The notes: generated by a model not told the origin, from the letters alone. 64,000 nt of DNA from Verrucomicrobiia bacterium (GCA_020439945.1 JAGRPB010000002.1:37988-101987), one strand, 5' to 3'; counted from the stretch's first letter, positions 16,751 to 25,812 are shown. Translations and numbers: made by a program.

Positions 16751-17500
16751 TCAGTCGCTTCCCAAGCTGTTTTTCTTCCACCCAGCGTTGATGAGTTTTT
16801 GAAGCTGTTCATTGCTGTGGCACGCAGCCTTATAGGAGTAGCATGGAACAACTTTACCGTCTGACATCTCAAACTCATAGAATACAGAGGCGAGAAGATA
16901 TCCGTCAGGATGAGAATAAAATGTCTCTTCGTTTCTCCAAACATGTTTCCAAAGTTTGTCCCTCCCGCCGGTCCAGATCCGTCGCGCATCTCGAAAGATT
17001 GAGGGAGGCGTTTCGTCTCCATACATGCCGGCCGAATTGCTTGAATACAAAATAGAGGCTAGCGAGAGCGTCACGATAAATGGTGCAAGATCACCTTCCG
17101 TAACCGTCCACTCATCTGTCTTTCTTCCGGCCCGGGTTACGATCTCATGACCATGTTCTGCCGGTCTTACGCCGAGCTCGATTAGGTTCTCGCGGCCCAC
17201 AAGGACAAGGATATCGTCCTTGAGCGGCGGCGGCCAGTCAACAGCATGCGAGTGCCAATGACGAGTTGCTTGAGGATATCGCTCAGCGAGCGAGTAGAGA
17301 GTATCAATGATTTCAGGATATTCCTTGGGAAGAACTACAGGCGGTGCAGTAGGTTCAGCTGGCGTTTTTCGATACCATCCTTCGACAAACCTTCCCAGGA
17401 TATCGCAGAATGGCTGTCCATCGGCAAACGAAGAGAGCGGTGCCGCCGTAGACGCAACCGAAGCCGCAAGGATTCGTTTCAGGAATAGTCTCCGATTCAT
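16751..17500 (-). CDS. Putative Tat-exported protein of unknown function, cassette-like
   Basis: 249 aa. The N-terminus MNRRLFLKRILAASVAS fits a twin-arginine signal (RRLFLK) with a short hydrophobic segment and AxA-like cleavage region before DGQPF. The mature part has no domain I recognise; it contains KEYPEIIDTLYSLAERYPQA and a Cys pair late in the chain (PCYSYKAACHS). Start ATG 17500 is chosen over 17524 because it begins the Tat motif and lies 8 nt after the attC-like site A. GC content is low compared with the region. Confidence 0.72.
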   Translation of the reverse strand: MNRRLFLKRILAASVASTAAPLSSFADGQPFCDILGRFVEGWYRKTPAEPTAPPVVLPKEYPEIIDTLYSLAERYPQATRHWHSHAVDWPPPLKDDILVLVGRENLIELGVRPAEHGHEIVTRAGRKTDEWTVTEGDLAPFIVTLSLASILYSSNSAGMYGDETPPSIFRDARRIWTGGRDKLWKHVWRNEETFYSHPDGYLLASVFYEFEMSDGKVVPCYSYKAACHSNEQLQKLINAGWKKNSLGSD

Positions 17501-17507
17501 TTTAAAC

Positions 17508-17630
17508 CGAACGTCAGAGCACACACACCGCCTGACGGCAGCCGCGCGTTGACTGTGGGTTTAGGGTTCTAATCACGGTAAGAATTCGACTCAGAGCGGG
17601 TCAGGCGGTTGTCGTGCTGCGGCTTGTTCG
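17508..17630 (-). other. attC-like recombination site A
   Basis: The best of the three sites. On the minus strand the halves are CGAAC-7 nt-AGCAC-4 nt-ACCGCCTGAC and GTCAGGCGGT-4 nt-GTGCT-5 nt-GTTCG, separated by 63 nt. Conserved AAC/GTT ends, two paired boxes with unequal spacers, and a long central region are the hallmarks of integron attC sites. Its R'-like end (GTTCGGT, one mismatch from GTTRRRY) is 8 nt from the next start. Confidence 0.65.
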
Positions 17631-17652
17631 CCTTGTTTTGTTAGGTGAGGTT

Positions 17653-18054
17653 CTACGACACCCAATACTTCTTGAGGGGCGTCCAGCGCACGTAGCCAAA
17701 GGCCCAAAACACGAGACGGCGCCCCCCAAAGCCGGATAGGATGTGGTCCTGCCAGGCAGCTTCGTCGATGATCACGAACGGAGCAACAGCCACGCCACGT
17801 GATCGGCATCTCCAAGGCGTCTCGGGCACGTAATCGGGAAATGATGGCGGAAAACTGAGCTCGAACATCGCGATCCGCTCCACTGGCATCTCGACATTCG
17901 ACGGTCCGCCGAATCCGACCGAACCCATCGCCAGTTCTCGGTCGAAGGCATCGTCTACTTGAGGCAATCCTACCAGAGCAGTCATCGCCCAAAGGAAGAG
18001 GTATCCACCCGCCAGCCAGATGAGCACCTTCTTCTTGCGTGTTAGGCTCTTCAT
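17653..18054 (-). CDS. Small membrane protein of unknown function, cassette-like
   Basis: 133 aa from ATG 18054 (MKSLTRKKKVLIWLAGGYLF), giving a basic N-terminus and one TM helix, then an extracytoplasmic region with PSNVEMPVERIAMFELSFPP and GFGGRRLVFWAFGYVRW. The frame is open upstream to 18267 but that part lacks protein character. GTTCGCC lies 6 nt before the ATG, like the R' ends of the attC-like sites. No domain recognised. First gene of the presumed cassette run. Confidence 0.65.
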   Translation of the reverse strand: MKSLTRKKKVLIWLAGGYLFLWAMTALVGLPQVDDAFDRELAMGSVGFGGPSNVEMPVERIAMFELSFPPSFPDYVPETPWRCRSRGVAVAPFVIIDEAAWQDHILSGFGGRRLVFWAFGYVRWTPLKKYWVS

Positions 18055-18472
18055 TTTGTGGCGAACAGTAGTGTTTACGCACCTGCATATCGATATATTT
18101 CTGACGAAACGGGCTGCGCCTTTCGAAAGTATATGCCGGGCAACCGCGTTTGCGTCAATCCTTTCCAAGGCTATTGCGACCCACGATCGGCACGCGGGAA
18201 TCGTTTCGGGATTCTTGATCGTTGGTGCCAGTTGATTGCTGGATACCTTTCCTAAAATATCCAGCATTCAGGATATCCGTAACACCTTGCCGCCGTCGTT
18301 TGGACACTTCGCGAGCTGCGAGTGGCTTTCCCGAAGGTGAGCGCGAAAAGTTCAAGAAGGGGCGGTTTCCAACCGCCCGCACTGCCATGAAGAACGGAGG
18401 CATGGGCTTCGCAGGCGATTTCAAATCGCCTCTCCTTGAGTTCCGCCCGCAGTCTCGCCTTTTCTTGTACCC
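18055..18472. other. Gene-free region with palindromic repeats
   Basis: No credible gene. 18360-18378 (GGGCGGTTTCCAACCGCCC) and 18413-18431 (AGGCGATTTCAAATCGCCT) are palindromes of the type seen at 8441-8512, separated by 34 nt beginning GCACTGCC, similar to the GCACTACC spacer there. The part at 18060-18300 is AT-richer and may hold the promoter or integration point of the cassette genes, but I cannot identify it. Confidence 0.6.
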
Positions 18473-18538
18473 AAGAGGGTCAGGTCGCGGACCTAAGAGG
18501 GTTGAGTCGCGGACCCAACAGGGTTCAATCGGTGGTTG
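18473..18538. repeat. Three tandem 22-nt repeat units
   Basis: Units start at 18473, 18495 and 18517, each beginning AAGAGGGT or AACAGGGT, the first two followed by a GTCGCGGACC block. The third runs into the 3' end of the gene at 18525. Related units occur at 29083, 47046 and 61726. Confidence 0.75.
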
Positions 18539-18947
18539 TTCCTTCGATGGTTGGCTTTGTTTCTTCGGGATGAAGGAGGGCGGGCCAATCGATGAGTTTT
18601 CCAGAGACTCGAACGATCTGGATGCCATACCAGAAGCCGGGCAGGTAGAGCGCGAAGACGATGAGGAAGGTGATCCAGAGGCGAAGACGGAGCTTCTGAA
18701 ACAGGATCGGGATGAGGGTCAGTAGGATGACGGTTCCCAAGGAGAAGAATCGGAACGCCCGATCGTTTCGCAGGACTTCGATCGCGTGGTCTGTCTTTTC
18801 GTTCTGCAGTAGGAAAAATTCTCGCTGCTCGGCTTTCCAGAAGGCGTAGTCGCGATTGTAGCTGATCACGCCGAAATGGAGGGCAATGACGAAGATCGCG
18901 AATGCGATCGCCCAGGTCCGCTCCATGGGTTCCGGCTTCGACTTCAT
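18525..18947 (-). CDS. Small multi-pass membrane protein, unknown function
   Basis: 140 aa with about three TM helices: AIAFAIFVIALHFGVI, FFSLGTVILLTLIPILF and LWITFLIVFALYLPGFWYG. The ATG (18947) overlaps the stop of the sulfatase upstream by 4 bp (ATGA), so translation is coupled. Its last codons are formed by a dispersed repeat unit. No family recognised; by context it may serve the sulfatase, but nothing in the sequence shows that. Confidence 0.7.
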   Translation of the reverse strand: MKSKPEPMERTWAIAFAIFVIALHFGVISYNRDYAFWKAEQREFFLLQNEKTDHAIEVLRNDRAFRFFSLGTVILLTLIPILFQKLRLRLWITFLIVFALYLPGFWYGIQIVRVSGKLIDWPALLHPEETKPTIEGTTTD

Positions 18948-20494
18948 CTTTTTTCAGCCGCCTGACGAGCGGAGGTGTCGCGGACTTGGTCGAGGAGCTG
19001 GCTCATGGCGGTGAGGCGGTCGGGTTCTTGGGGCCAGCGATTGGCTTTTTCCTGGGGATCGCCGCCGAGGTGATAGAGCTGGCCTTCGGGTTCGCCGGGT
19101 TTCGGCTTCAGGATATTCGGACGGGTGAAGCCACCGGAGGCGCGGCCTTCGATGTATTTCCAGTCGTCTTTTCGCAGGGCGAACATGCCGCGGAGGGAAT
19201 GATGAATGGAAAACGGACGCGCGGTTTCGGCTTCGCCGGTTAGGACGGGCAGGAAGGAAAAGCTGTCCATGCCGGAGGTCCCCTCCCCGCTCTGGCCAAC
19301 GAGCTCGGCGACGGTGGCGAAGACGTCGGTGAGTTCGACGAGGGCGTCGCTGACCTGGCCGCCTTTGACCCGGGCGGGCCAGCGGACGAGGAAGGGCACG
19401 CGGTGGCCGCCTTCGTAGATGTCGGCCTTGGTGCCGCGCCAGTCGGCGTTGCTCTGGTGACCGAACTGTTTCACGTAATCGCCGCGCGGGGTGAGCGGGA
19501 TTTTTCCGCCGTCATCGTCGGCGTGGAAATCCCACCAGTGCCAGAGTCCGCCGTTGTCGCTGGTGAAAAGGATGAGGGTGTCGTCGCTCATTCCGGCGGT
19601 CTCGAGCGCGGCCATGACTCGGCCGACTTCACGATCGGTTTCCCAGACGAAATCGCCGTAGTCGCCGGCCTGGCTTTTGCCCTTCGCATCGACGGACGGC
19701 GCGACGGGCAGGTGCGGGGAATTGAGCGGCAGGTAGAGAAAGAGAGGCTCGTCGTGACCGGCGTGACTCTCGATGACGGAGACGGCTTCGTCGCCGAAGC
19801 GCGGGAGGACGTCGTGAATGTCGAAGCCGGGCGATTTCACGCCGGAGACTCCGGCGAGGAAGGTGGTGTCCTCGACCTGCTCGTGCCACTCGGTCGGCAG
19901 GGTCTCGACGCGGCGGTCGCGCAGGTAGGCGTAAGGGCTCATGTCGAGCGAGGCGGAGATGCCGAAGTAGGTATCGAAACCGACATCGACAGGGCCACCG
20001 GTGATGTCGCGCTCGAAGTCGATGCCTTCGCCGGAGCGGAATTTCTGCGGACCGCGTTCGCCGATGGCGTTGCCGTCCTGGTCGTGCCACTGCATGCCGA
20101 GGTGCCATTTGCCGACGCAGGCGGTGCGGTAGCCGACGCGCTTGAGCATGGTGGCGAGGGTGTTCTCGTTCTCCCCAATCAGGGGCGGTCCGAAGCCATC
20201 GAGGACGCCCTGTTTCAGCCAGGTGCGCCAGCAATAGCGCCCGGTGAGGAGGGTGTAGCGGGTCGGGGTGCAGACGGATGAAGGCGTGTGGGCATCGGTG
20301 AAGCGCACGCCCTCGGCGGCGAGGCGATCGAGATTCGGCGTGGGGATTTTCGAATCGGCCTGGTAGCACTGCGGATCGCCCCAGCCCATGTCGTCTGCGA
20401 GAATGATGACGATGTGGGGGTTTTTCGCACTCGCGCCGGAGACGGCCAGAAGCGCGGCAACGGTGAGAGCGAGGGTGAAACGGGAGAGAACCAT
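18944..20494 (-). CDS. Secreted arylsulfatase (formylglycine-dependent)
   Basis: 516 aa from ATG 20494 (MVLSRFTLALTVAALLAVSG), a clear Sec signal peptide. The catalytic motif is CTPTR with Cys75 as the residue converted to formylglycine, inside SVCTPTRYTLLTGRYCWRT. Metal ligands are in IILADDMGWGD and FTSDNGG, and GKWHLGMQW supplies active-site Lys/His. The enzyme removes sulfate esters, probably from polysaccharide, outside the cytoplasm. It is most like the second sulfatase at 39511-41070 (shared WRT.L.QGVL.GF.PPLI). A longer frame to 20968 was rejected because it has no signal peptide and overlaps the divergent region. Maturation enzyme is not in the window. Confidence 0.95.
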   Translation of the reverse strand: MVLSRFTLALTVAALLAVSGASAKNPHIVIILADDMGWGDPQCYQADSKIPTPNLDRLAAEGVRFTDAHTPSSVCTPTRYTLLTGRYCWRTWLKQGVLDGFGPPLIGENENTLATMLKRVGYRTACVGKWHLGMQWHDQDGNAIGERGPQKFRSGEGIDFERDITGGPVDVGFDTYFGISASLDMSPYAYLRDRRVETLPTEWHEQVEDTTFLAGVSGVKSPGFDIHDVLPRFGDEAVSVIESHAGHDEPLFLYLPLNSPHLPVAPSVDAKGKSQAGDYGDFVWETDREVGRVMAALETAGMSDDTLILFTSDNGGLWHWWDFHADDDGGKIPLTPRGDYVKQFGHQSNADWRGTKADIYEGGHRVPFLVRWPARVKGGQVSDALVELTDVFATVAELVGQSGEGTSGMDSFSFLPVLTGEAETARPFSIHHSLRGMFALRKDDWKYIEGRASGGFTRPNILKPKPGEPEGQLYHLGGDPQEKANRWPQEPDRLTAMSQLLDQVRDTSARQAAEKR

Positions 20495-20612
20495 GGAGTT
20501 GGTGGTAGCCAATTCCGGAGAGGAAAACAAGCCGCCGGTGGGCGATGAACGCGCGACCGCTTGAAAAACAGGGTTTCCGACCGACCTTTCCGGCCAGATC
20601 ACGGTGGTAACT

Positions 20613-22652
20613 ATGGAGAGAAACATCCCAGCGGGCCGAATCGGACGGGCGGGCAAGACGGTGGCGATCAGCTTGGCATTCGGGCTGTGGTCGGCACTGG
20701 CATCGGCGTGGGGCCAGATCGCGCCCGATCCATCCCTGGGCAAGCCGGTGCCGATGGAGGGAACGGTGACGGCAGTGAAGGGGGAAACGATGACCATCGA
20801 ACTGGTCTCCGACGCGAAGACTCGCGCCGCGGTGGTGGAATTCCTGATCCGGGATTTCCCGCTGAACGGCAAGCTCGGCCCGATGATCAGCCACGAGGAG
20901 GACCGGACCCGGGCGACGATCAAGTACACGGCCTTCGACGACACGGCGGCGACGACGGATTCGTTCACCTACGCGGTGCGCTACCCGGGCGGGCTCTGGT
21001 CGCAGAAGGCCAAGGTGGACATCAAGCTGGAAGCCTCCGAACCGACCATTCACGCCACGGCGGAAGCGGATTTCGGCAAGGTGATGATCGGTCAATCGAA
21101 GGAGATGGAGGTGTTCCTCAGCAACAGCGGCAACGCGCCCTACCGGAACCAGATCCAGTTGCAGCCGCCGTGGTCGATCGTAGAACCGGAGAAGGGCCTG
21201 CTGAATCTGCCGGTGGGCGGGCAGCAGGTGGTGAAGGTGCGATACGAGCCCCAGATCGAGGGTCCGGCCCAGTACAACCTCGTCTTTTTCCGCAACCAGG
21301 GGGCGTCGACGCAACTGAAGGCGGCCGGCTACGCGCCTTTCGGGGTCGAGTCGGATGACATCACGCTGCGATGGGAGGAAAAGTCGCGAACCCGGATCGG
21401 CACGGTCACGCTCAACTGCAACGCGCCGCAATTGATTCCGGTGGCGCTTACCACCGACGAACGCCTGAAGGCCAGCGGCGGCGGCGCGATGTATTTGAAA
21501 CCCGGGGAACCGGCGACCTTCCAGATCTACCTGCCACCGACCGATGTGGCTCCCTACGAAGGGCAGTTCCAGATCGCGGCGGGAGCCTACACCGTTCCCA
21601 TCTCGGTAAAAGCGGGCATCGCCCCGGCCTACCTGGTGGTGGAAAACACCGGCACGGCCGAGGGCTCGCTCGATTTCGGCAAGATCGAACCCGGCGGCCT
21701 GGCGCAGGGGAGTTTCCAACTTCGCAACGCGGGCGGCACGGAGACCAAGGTGAAGCTGAGCACCGAGCCGCCGTTCGCGGTGCTGTCGGCGGGCGGCGTG
21801 ACCACGATGGATCCGCAGGAGGCCGAAGCCTTCGCGGTACGGGTGAACGCGGCCGAGGGCATCTCCGGGCTCTACGAGGGCACGTTGTGGATCGAGGCCG
21901 ACAATGGCCAGACGCTGCGGGTGCCTTTGCAGGCGGTGTTCCTGGGTTCAAACGAGGACCCGAATTCGTCGATGCCGGTCTTCGAACCGGGAACCACCCT
22001 GGGAGGCGATTCGCCAACAGGAACCAATCGAATTTCCAATGCCGACCGCCCTCCTTCGGCAGGCAAACCGGCAACCCAGGAGGAAATTGACCAAACCATT
22101 CGCGAGATGGATCAACTGCGCAGCCCGCTTGGTTTCATCACCTACCCCACGGTGGAACGCAAAGTCGATGCTTCGGTGCCCTCGGTGGCTCGTGACAAGA
22201 TCAAGTTGCTGGAGGAAGGCAAGCGGCATCTCACCGTTGGCTGGGAGCTGCCGGGAATCGGTTTTGATGAATTTGAAATTGAAGTCCGCATGATGCGCCT
22301 GGTCGATGCCGACCACATTCCCGAAAGTGTCTGGATGCCCTATCACGATGTCGACTACGAGACAGAAAAAGAGGGCGAGATGTCGGCAGACATTCGAGGA
22401 CTCAACCCCAACGCCACCTACGAATTTCGGGTCTTCACCCTAGGGGATGATGGAAAGGTTTCGCCACCTCTGGCATTCGCCGCCAAGACGAAGATGCCGA
22501 TGGACTGGACCTGGATTTACGTCGGGTTCGGCGTGCTGGTGGTGGGCGGAATCGGCTTTCTCATCTGGTGGCTGCTGGGAAATTCTTCGCACACGAATTT
22601 CCGAATCCCGGGGCTGTCGCGGGCCCGCGATTTCATTCACGGACTCGACTGA
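20613..22652 (+). CDS. Membrane-anchored multidomain Ig/Fn3-like surface protein
   Basis: 679 aa. Signal peptide (TVAISLAFGLWSALASAWG), a cadherin/Ig-like segment (EFLIRDFPLNGKLGPM, TAATTDSFTYAVRY), then repeated ASH/DUF1573-like beta domains (ADFGKVMIGQSKEMEVFLSN; LDFGKIEPGGLAQGSFQLRN), an acidic linker, a fibronectin type III-like domain ending GLNPNATYEFRVFTLGDDG, a TM helix near residue 640 (WIYVGFGVLVVGGIGFLIWW) and a short basic tail. It would sit in the cytoplasmic membrane facing the periplasm. ATG 20613 was chosen over GTG 20604. Ligand and role are unknown. Confidence 0.8.
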   Translation: MERNIPAGRIGRAGKTVAISLAFGLWSALASAWGQIAPDPSLGKPVPMEGTVTAVKGETMTIELVSDAKTRAAVVEFLIRDFPLNGKLGPMISHEEDRTRATIKYTAFDDTAATTDSFTYAVRYPGGLWSQKAKVDIKLEASEPTIHATAEADFGKVMIGQSKEMEVFLSNSGNAPYRNQIQLQPPWSIVEPEKGLLNLPVGGQQVVKVRYEPQIEGPAQYNLVFFRNQGASTQLKAAGYAPFGVESDDITLRWEEKSRTRIGTVTLNCNAPQLIPVALTTDERLKASGGGAMYLKPGEPATFQIYLPPTDVAPYEGQFQIAAGAYTVPISVKAGIAPAYLVVENTGTAEGSLDFGKIEPGGLAQGSFQLRNAGGTETKVKLSTEPPFAVLSAGGVTTMDPQEAEAFAVRVNAAEGISGLYEGTLWIEADNGQTLRVPLQAVFLGSNEDPNSSMPVFEPGTTLGGDSPTGTNRISNADRPPSAGKPATQEEIDQTIREMDQLRSPLGFITYPTVERKVDASVPSVARDKIKLLEEGKRHLTVGWELPGIGFDEFEIEVRMMRLVDADHIPESVWMPYHDVDYETEKEGEMSADIRGLNPNATYEFRVFTLGDDGKVSPPLAFAAKTKMPMDWTWIYVGFGVLVVGGIGFLIWWLLGNSSHTNFRIPGLSRARDFIHGLD

Positions 22653-22738
22653 AGCGGCCACTCGCCCTCGTATGCGCCAGTGTCGGCGGGCGGATTTGAT
22701 CTGGCCAAAGGGGCGAAGTCGTGGCATGTCGTCCGTCC

Positions 22739-25700
22739 ATGAAAAACCTAGCCCGGGCGATTTTCCCCGCCCTTACCCTCACCTTCGTTGGTCTGCTCAT
22801 CGCGCCGGCGGCTCTCGCCGAGGTCGAATTCAAGAAAGGCGATCACGTTGTCCTGATCGGAAATTCGCTGGCCGACCGCATGCAACACGATGGCTGGCTG
22901 GAGACGCTGTTGCAGTCCGCCATGCCCCAGCAGGATCTGGTCATCCGCAACCAGGGCCTTTCTGGTGACCAGGTCGCCAGCCGACCGCGGAGCAAAGGCT
23001 TCACCACTCCCGAGGACTACCTGAAACTGTCAGAGGCCGACGTGATCTTCGCTTTTTTCGGCTACAACGAATCCTTCGCGGGTGACGGCGGGATCGAACA
23101 ATTCAAGACCGACCTCGCCAAGATGGTCGACGACTATCGCGCGCTGAAACCGAACGGTGAAACTGAGCCGCGCATCGTGCTTTTCACGCCGATCGCTCAC
23201 GAAAATCTCAACGACCCCAACCTCTCGGACGGCAAAGCCAACAACAAACGCCTCGCCAAGTATTCCGCCGCCATCAAGGCCGTCGCGGAAGAGAAAAAGA
23301 CGGCTTTCGTCGACCTCTTCGAAGCCTCGAAAAAACTCTACGACGCCTCGGAAGCACCACTCACGATCAACGGTGTGCATCTCAACACCGAGGGAAACCG
23401 CCAGGTGGCCGAAGTGATCGCCGAGCAGCTGCTGGGTAAGAAAGTCGCCGCGTCCGAGGAACTCGACACGCTGCGCGAGGCGATTCTCGACAAGAACTGG
23501 CATTGGTACAGCCGCTTCCGCGCCACCGACGGGAACGACGTCTGGGGCAGCCGCTCGACCCTGGAATTCGTGGATGGCCAGACCAACGGCGAGGTCCTGC
23601 AGCACGAACTAACCATGCTCGACGTCATGTCTGCCAATCGCGATCAGCGTATCTGGGCGCTGGCTCGGGGCAGCGATCTGGTGGTTGATGACAGCAACGT
23701 TCCCAAGGCCGTGCCGGTCGAGTCGAACGTCGGCGGCAAGAGCAAGAGCTCCAGCGCCATGAAGGAGGGCAACCTCGACTACGTCAGCGGCGAGGACGGC
23801 GTGAAACACCTGAAAGTGCCAGAGGGCTTCAAGGTGAACCTCTTCGCCGACGAATCCAGGTTTCCTGAACTGGTGAATCCGGTGCAGATGCAGGTCGATG
23901 GCAAAGGGCGCCTCTGGGCCGCCGCCTGGAAGACTTACCCGAAATGGGAACCGCTCAACGAGATGCAGGACAGCCTGTTGATTTTCCCCGACGAGGACGG
24001 TGACGGCGTCGCCGACAAGTGCATCACCTTCGCCAAGGTGCACAACCCGCTCGGCTTTGAATTCTGGAACGGCGGCGTCCTCGTGACCCGCGGCCCCGAC
24101 CTCCTGTTCCTGAAAGACACCGACGGCGACGACCACGCCGACCTCGAAATCCGCTACCTCGGCGGGCTCGGCACGGCCGACACCCACCACGCCGCCAACA
24201 ACCTGATCTACGGCCCTGACGGTGCCATCTACTGGCAGAGCGGGATTTTCCTGCAGAACAACTTCGAGCATCCCTGGGGTCCGCCGTTGAGTTCGGGCAC
24301 CTCGGCGATGTTTCGCTTCGATCCGCGCCAGTACACCATCAGCCAGCACGCCGAAAACAGTCCCAATCCCCACGGCATCTCCTTCGACTACTGGGGCTAC
24401 CACTTCGCCAACGATGGCACCGGCGGCCGCGCCTACCAGGTGCGTCCCGACGGCAAGGGCTTCAAGATGTTCAAGCTCCTCGAAAAGGAAGTGCGTCCCG
24501 TACCGGCCGACGAGGTCGTTTCCAGCGCCAACTTCCCCGACGAAATGCAGCAGGATTTCCTGATCTGCAACGCCATCGGATTCCTCGGCATCAAGCAGTA
24601 TCATCTCGATCGCGATGGCGGCGCCGAATACACCGAGGAGATTGGAAAGGGCAAAGAGAAGCAGGTGGTCACGAAAAAGACCAAGTTCGGCGAAGTCTGG
24701 GGCACCCCCGACGGCGCCGATCTGACCATCCAGATGCCGGACCCGACCACCGGCGAAATGAAAGATAGCATCGCCCAGGGTTTCCTTGTCAGCGAAGACA
24801 AGAACTTCCGCCCTGCTGATGCCATCTTCGGTCAAGACGGCGGTCTCTACGTGGCCGATTGGCACAACGTGATCATCGGACACATGCAGCACAACGTCCG
24901 CGACCCCAATCGCGACCACCAGCACGGCCGCATCTATCGTGTCGTCAATACGAAGAAACCGCTCCAGGAGCCGGTGAAAATCGATGGCGCCAGCCTGCCC
25001 GAGTTGATGACCAACCTGGAGAATCCCATCGATGGCGTCCGCCAGCGCACCCGCGTCGAACTGAGCGAGCGCCCGACCAAGGACGTGATCGCCGCCTGCA
25101 ACGAGTGGATGAAGAAGTTCGACCCGAACAAGAAGGAAGACGCGCATCCCCTGCTCGAGGCCCTCTGGCTGCATCAGCAGCACAACGTTCGCGACACCAA
25201 GTTGCTCAACCAACTGCTCAAGTCACCCGAGCCCCACGCCCGGGTGGCCGCGCAGACCGTGCAGCACCTCTGGTTCAATGTCGACCTCAAGGGCGGCGGC
25301 GTGCAGGAAGGGGAAGACTTCCTCACCGAGTCCCAGGAAAAAGCCGGCGTCATCGAGGACAACGCGGCCCTGACCCGCGTCCACGTCGGCACCATCGTCG
25401 AGAAGCTCCGTTTCAACCTGAAGGAGTTCGAGGTGAAGGCGGGCAAACAGATCGAGTTGACCTTCCACAACTCGGACTTCCTGCCGCACAACTTCGTGAT
25501 CACCCAGCCCAAATCGGCCGACGAGGTCGCCATGGCCGCAATCGCTCTCGGCGCCGACGGATTCGCCAAAGGCTACGTGCCCGATCACGGGAAGATTCTC
25601 GTCCACACCAAGCTCCTCGACCACGACCAGGAGGAAGTCCTCGAATTCAACGCCCCGGACACTCCCGGCGACTACGAGTTCGTCTGCACTTTCCCCGGCC

Positions 25701-25741
25701 ACCACCTGCTGATGCGCGGCGTGATGAAGGTGGTGAAGTGA
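22739..25741 (+). CDS. Giant secreted protein: SGNH hydrolase-like + beta-propeller + HEAT + cupredoxin
   Basis: 1000 aa. After a signal peptide (ending PAALAE) comes an SGNH-like domain (VVLIGNSLADRM, FFGYNESFAG, INGVHLN; about 25-235), a linker, the sugar-dehydrogenase-like beta-propeller of PVC-type heme-binding proteins (LKVPEGFKVNLFADE to HQHGRIYRVV, about 365-745), HEAT-like helices, and a C-terminal blue-copper domain at about 880-1000. The copper ligands are visible: His in LPHNFVI (about 916) and Cys/His/Met in FVCTFPGHHLLMRGVM. There is no CxxCH heme motif. The protein could oxidise a carbohydrate outside the cell and pass electrons to copper; this is inferred from domains. GNSL and NGVH replace the usual GDSL and DGVH, which I believe is common in this family. 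Confidence 0.88.
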   Translation: MKNLARAIFPALTLTFVGLLIAPAALAEVEFKKGDHVVLIGNSLADRMQHDGWLETLLQSAMPQQDLVIRNQGLSGDQVASRPRSKGFTTPEDYLKLSEADVIFAFFGYNESFAGDGGIEQFKTDLAKMVDDYRALKPNGETEPRIVLFTPIAHENLNDPNLSDGKANNKRLAKYSAAIKAVAEEKKTAFVDLFEASKKLYDASEAPLTINGVHLNTEGNRQVAEVIAEQLLGKKVAASEELDTLREAILDKNWHWYSRFRATDGNDVWGSRSTLEFVDGQTNGEVLQHELTMLDVMSANRDQRIWALARGSDLVVDDSNVPKAVPVESNVGGKSKSSSAMKEGNLDYVSGEDGVKHLKVPEGFKVNLFADESRFPELVNPVQMQVDGKGRLWAAAWKTYPKWEPLNEMQDSLLIFPDEDGDGVADKCITFAKVHNPLGFEFWNGGVLVTRGPDLLFLKDTDGDDHADLEIRYLGGLGTADTHHAANNLIYGPDGAIYWQSGIFLQNNFEHPWGPPLSSGTSAMFRFDPRQYTISQHAENSPNPHGISFDYWGYHFANDGTGGRAYQVRPDGKGFKMFKLLEKEVRPVPADEVVSSANFPDEMQQDFLICNAIGFLGIKQYHLDRDGGAEYTEEIGKGKEKQVVTKKTKFGEVWGTPDGADLTIQMPDPTTGEMKDSIAQGFLVSEDKNFRPADAIFGQDGGLYVADWHNVIIGHMQHNVRDPNRDHQHGRIYRVVNTKKPLQEPVKIDGASLPELMTNLENPIDGVRQRTRVELSERPTKDVIAACNEWMKKFDPNKKEDAHPLLEALWLHQQHNVRDTKLLNQLLKSPEPHARVAAQTVQHLWFNVDLKGGGVQEGEDFLTESQEKAGVIEDNAALTRVHVGTIVEKLRFNLKEFEVKAGKQIELTFHNSDFLPHNFVITQPKSADEVAMAAIALGADGFAKGYVPDHGKILVHTKLLDHDQEEVLEFNAPDTPGDYEFVCTFPGHHLLMRGVMKVVK

Positions 25742-25776
25742 GTTTCACATCAATCTGAGAATTTCCAAACCAACAG

Positions 25777-25812
25777 AGCCACCGAATGCCTTGCGTTCGG
25801 TGGCTTTTTTGT
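25777..25812 (+). terminator. Rho-independent terminator
   Basis: Stem AGCCACCGAA (25777-25786) / TTCGGTGGCT (25796-25805), 9-nt loop, followed by a T run. It lies 35 nt after the cupredoxin-propeller gene and also just past the minus-strand toxin gene. Confidence 0.9.

Noticed and set aside
18055-18267. Upstream extension of the small cassette gene at 17653
   Set aside because: The 71 extra codons look non-coding, while ATG 18054 gives a clean basic start plus TM helix next to a GTTCGCC site.
18060-18270. Fourth attC-like site before the first cassette gene
   Set aside because: Only one half (GTTCGCC) is present; no complementary CTGAC-type arm was found within 200 bp.
18473-18538. Possible CRISPR array from the 22-nt units
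   Set aside because: Units are contiguous with no unique spacers and no cas genes are present.
19629-21719. 696-codon minus-strand frame across the sulfatase start and the Ig/Fn3 gene
   Set aside because: Arg/His-rich shadow translation without motifs; it conflicts with two well-supported genes on both strands.
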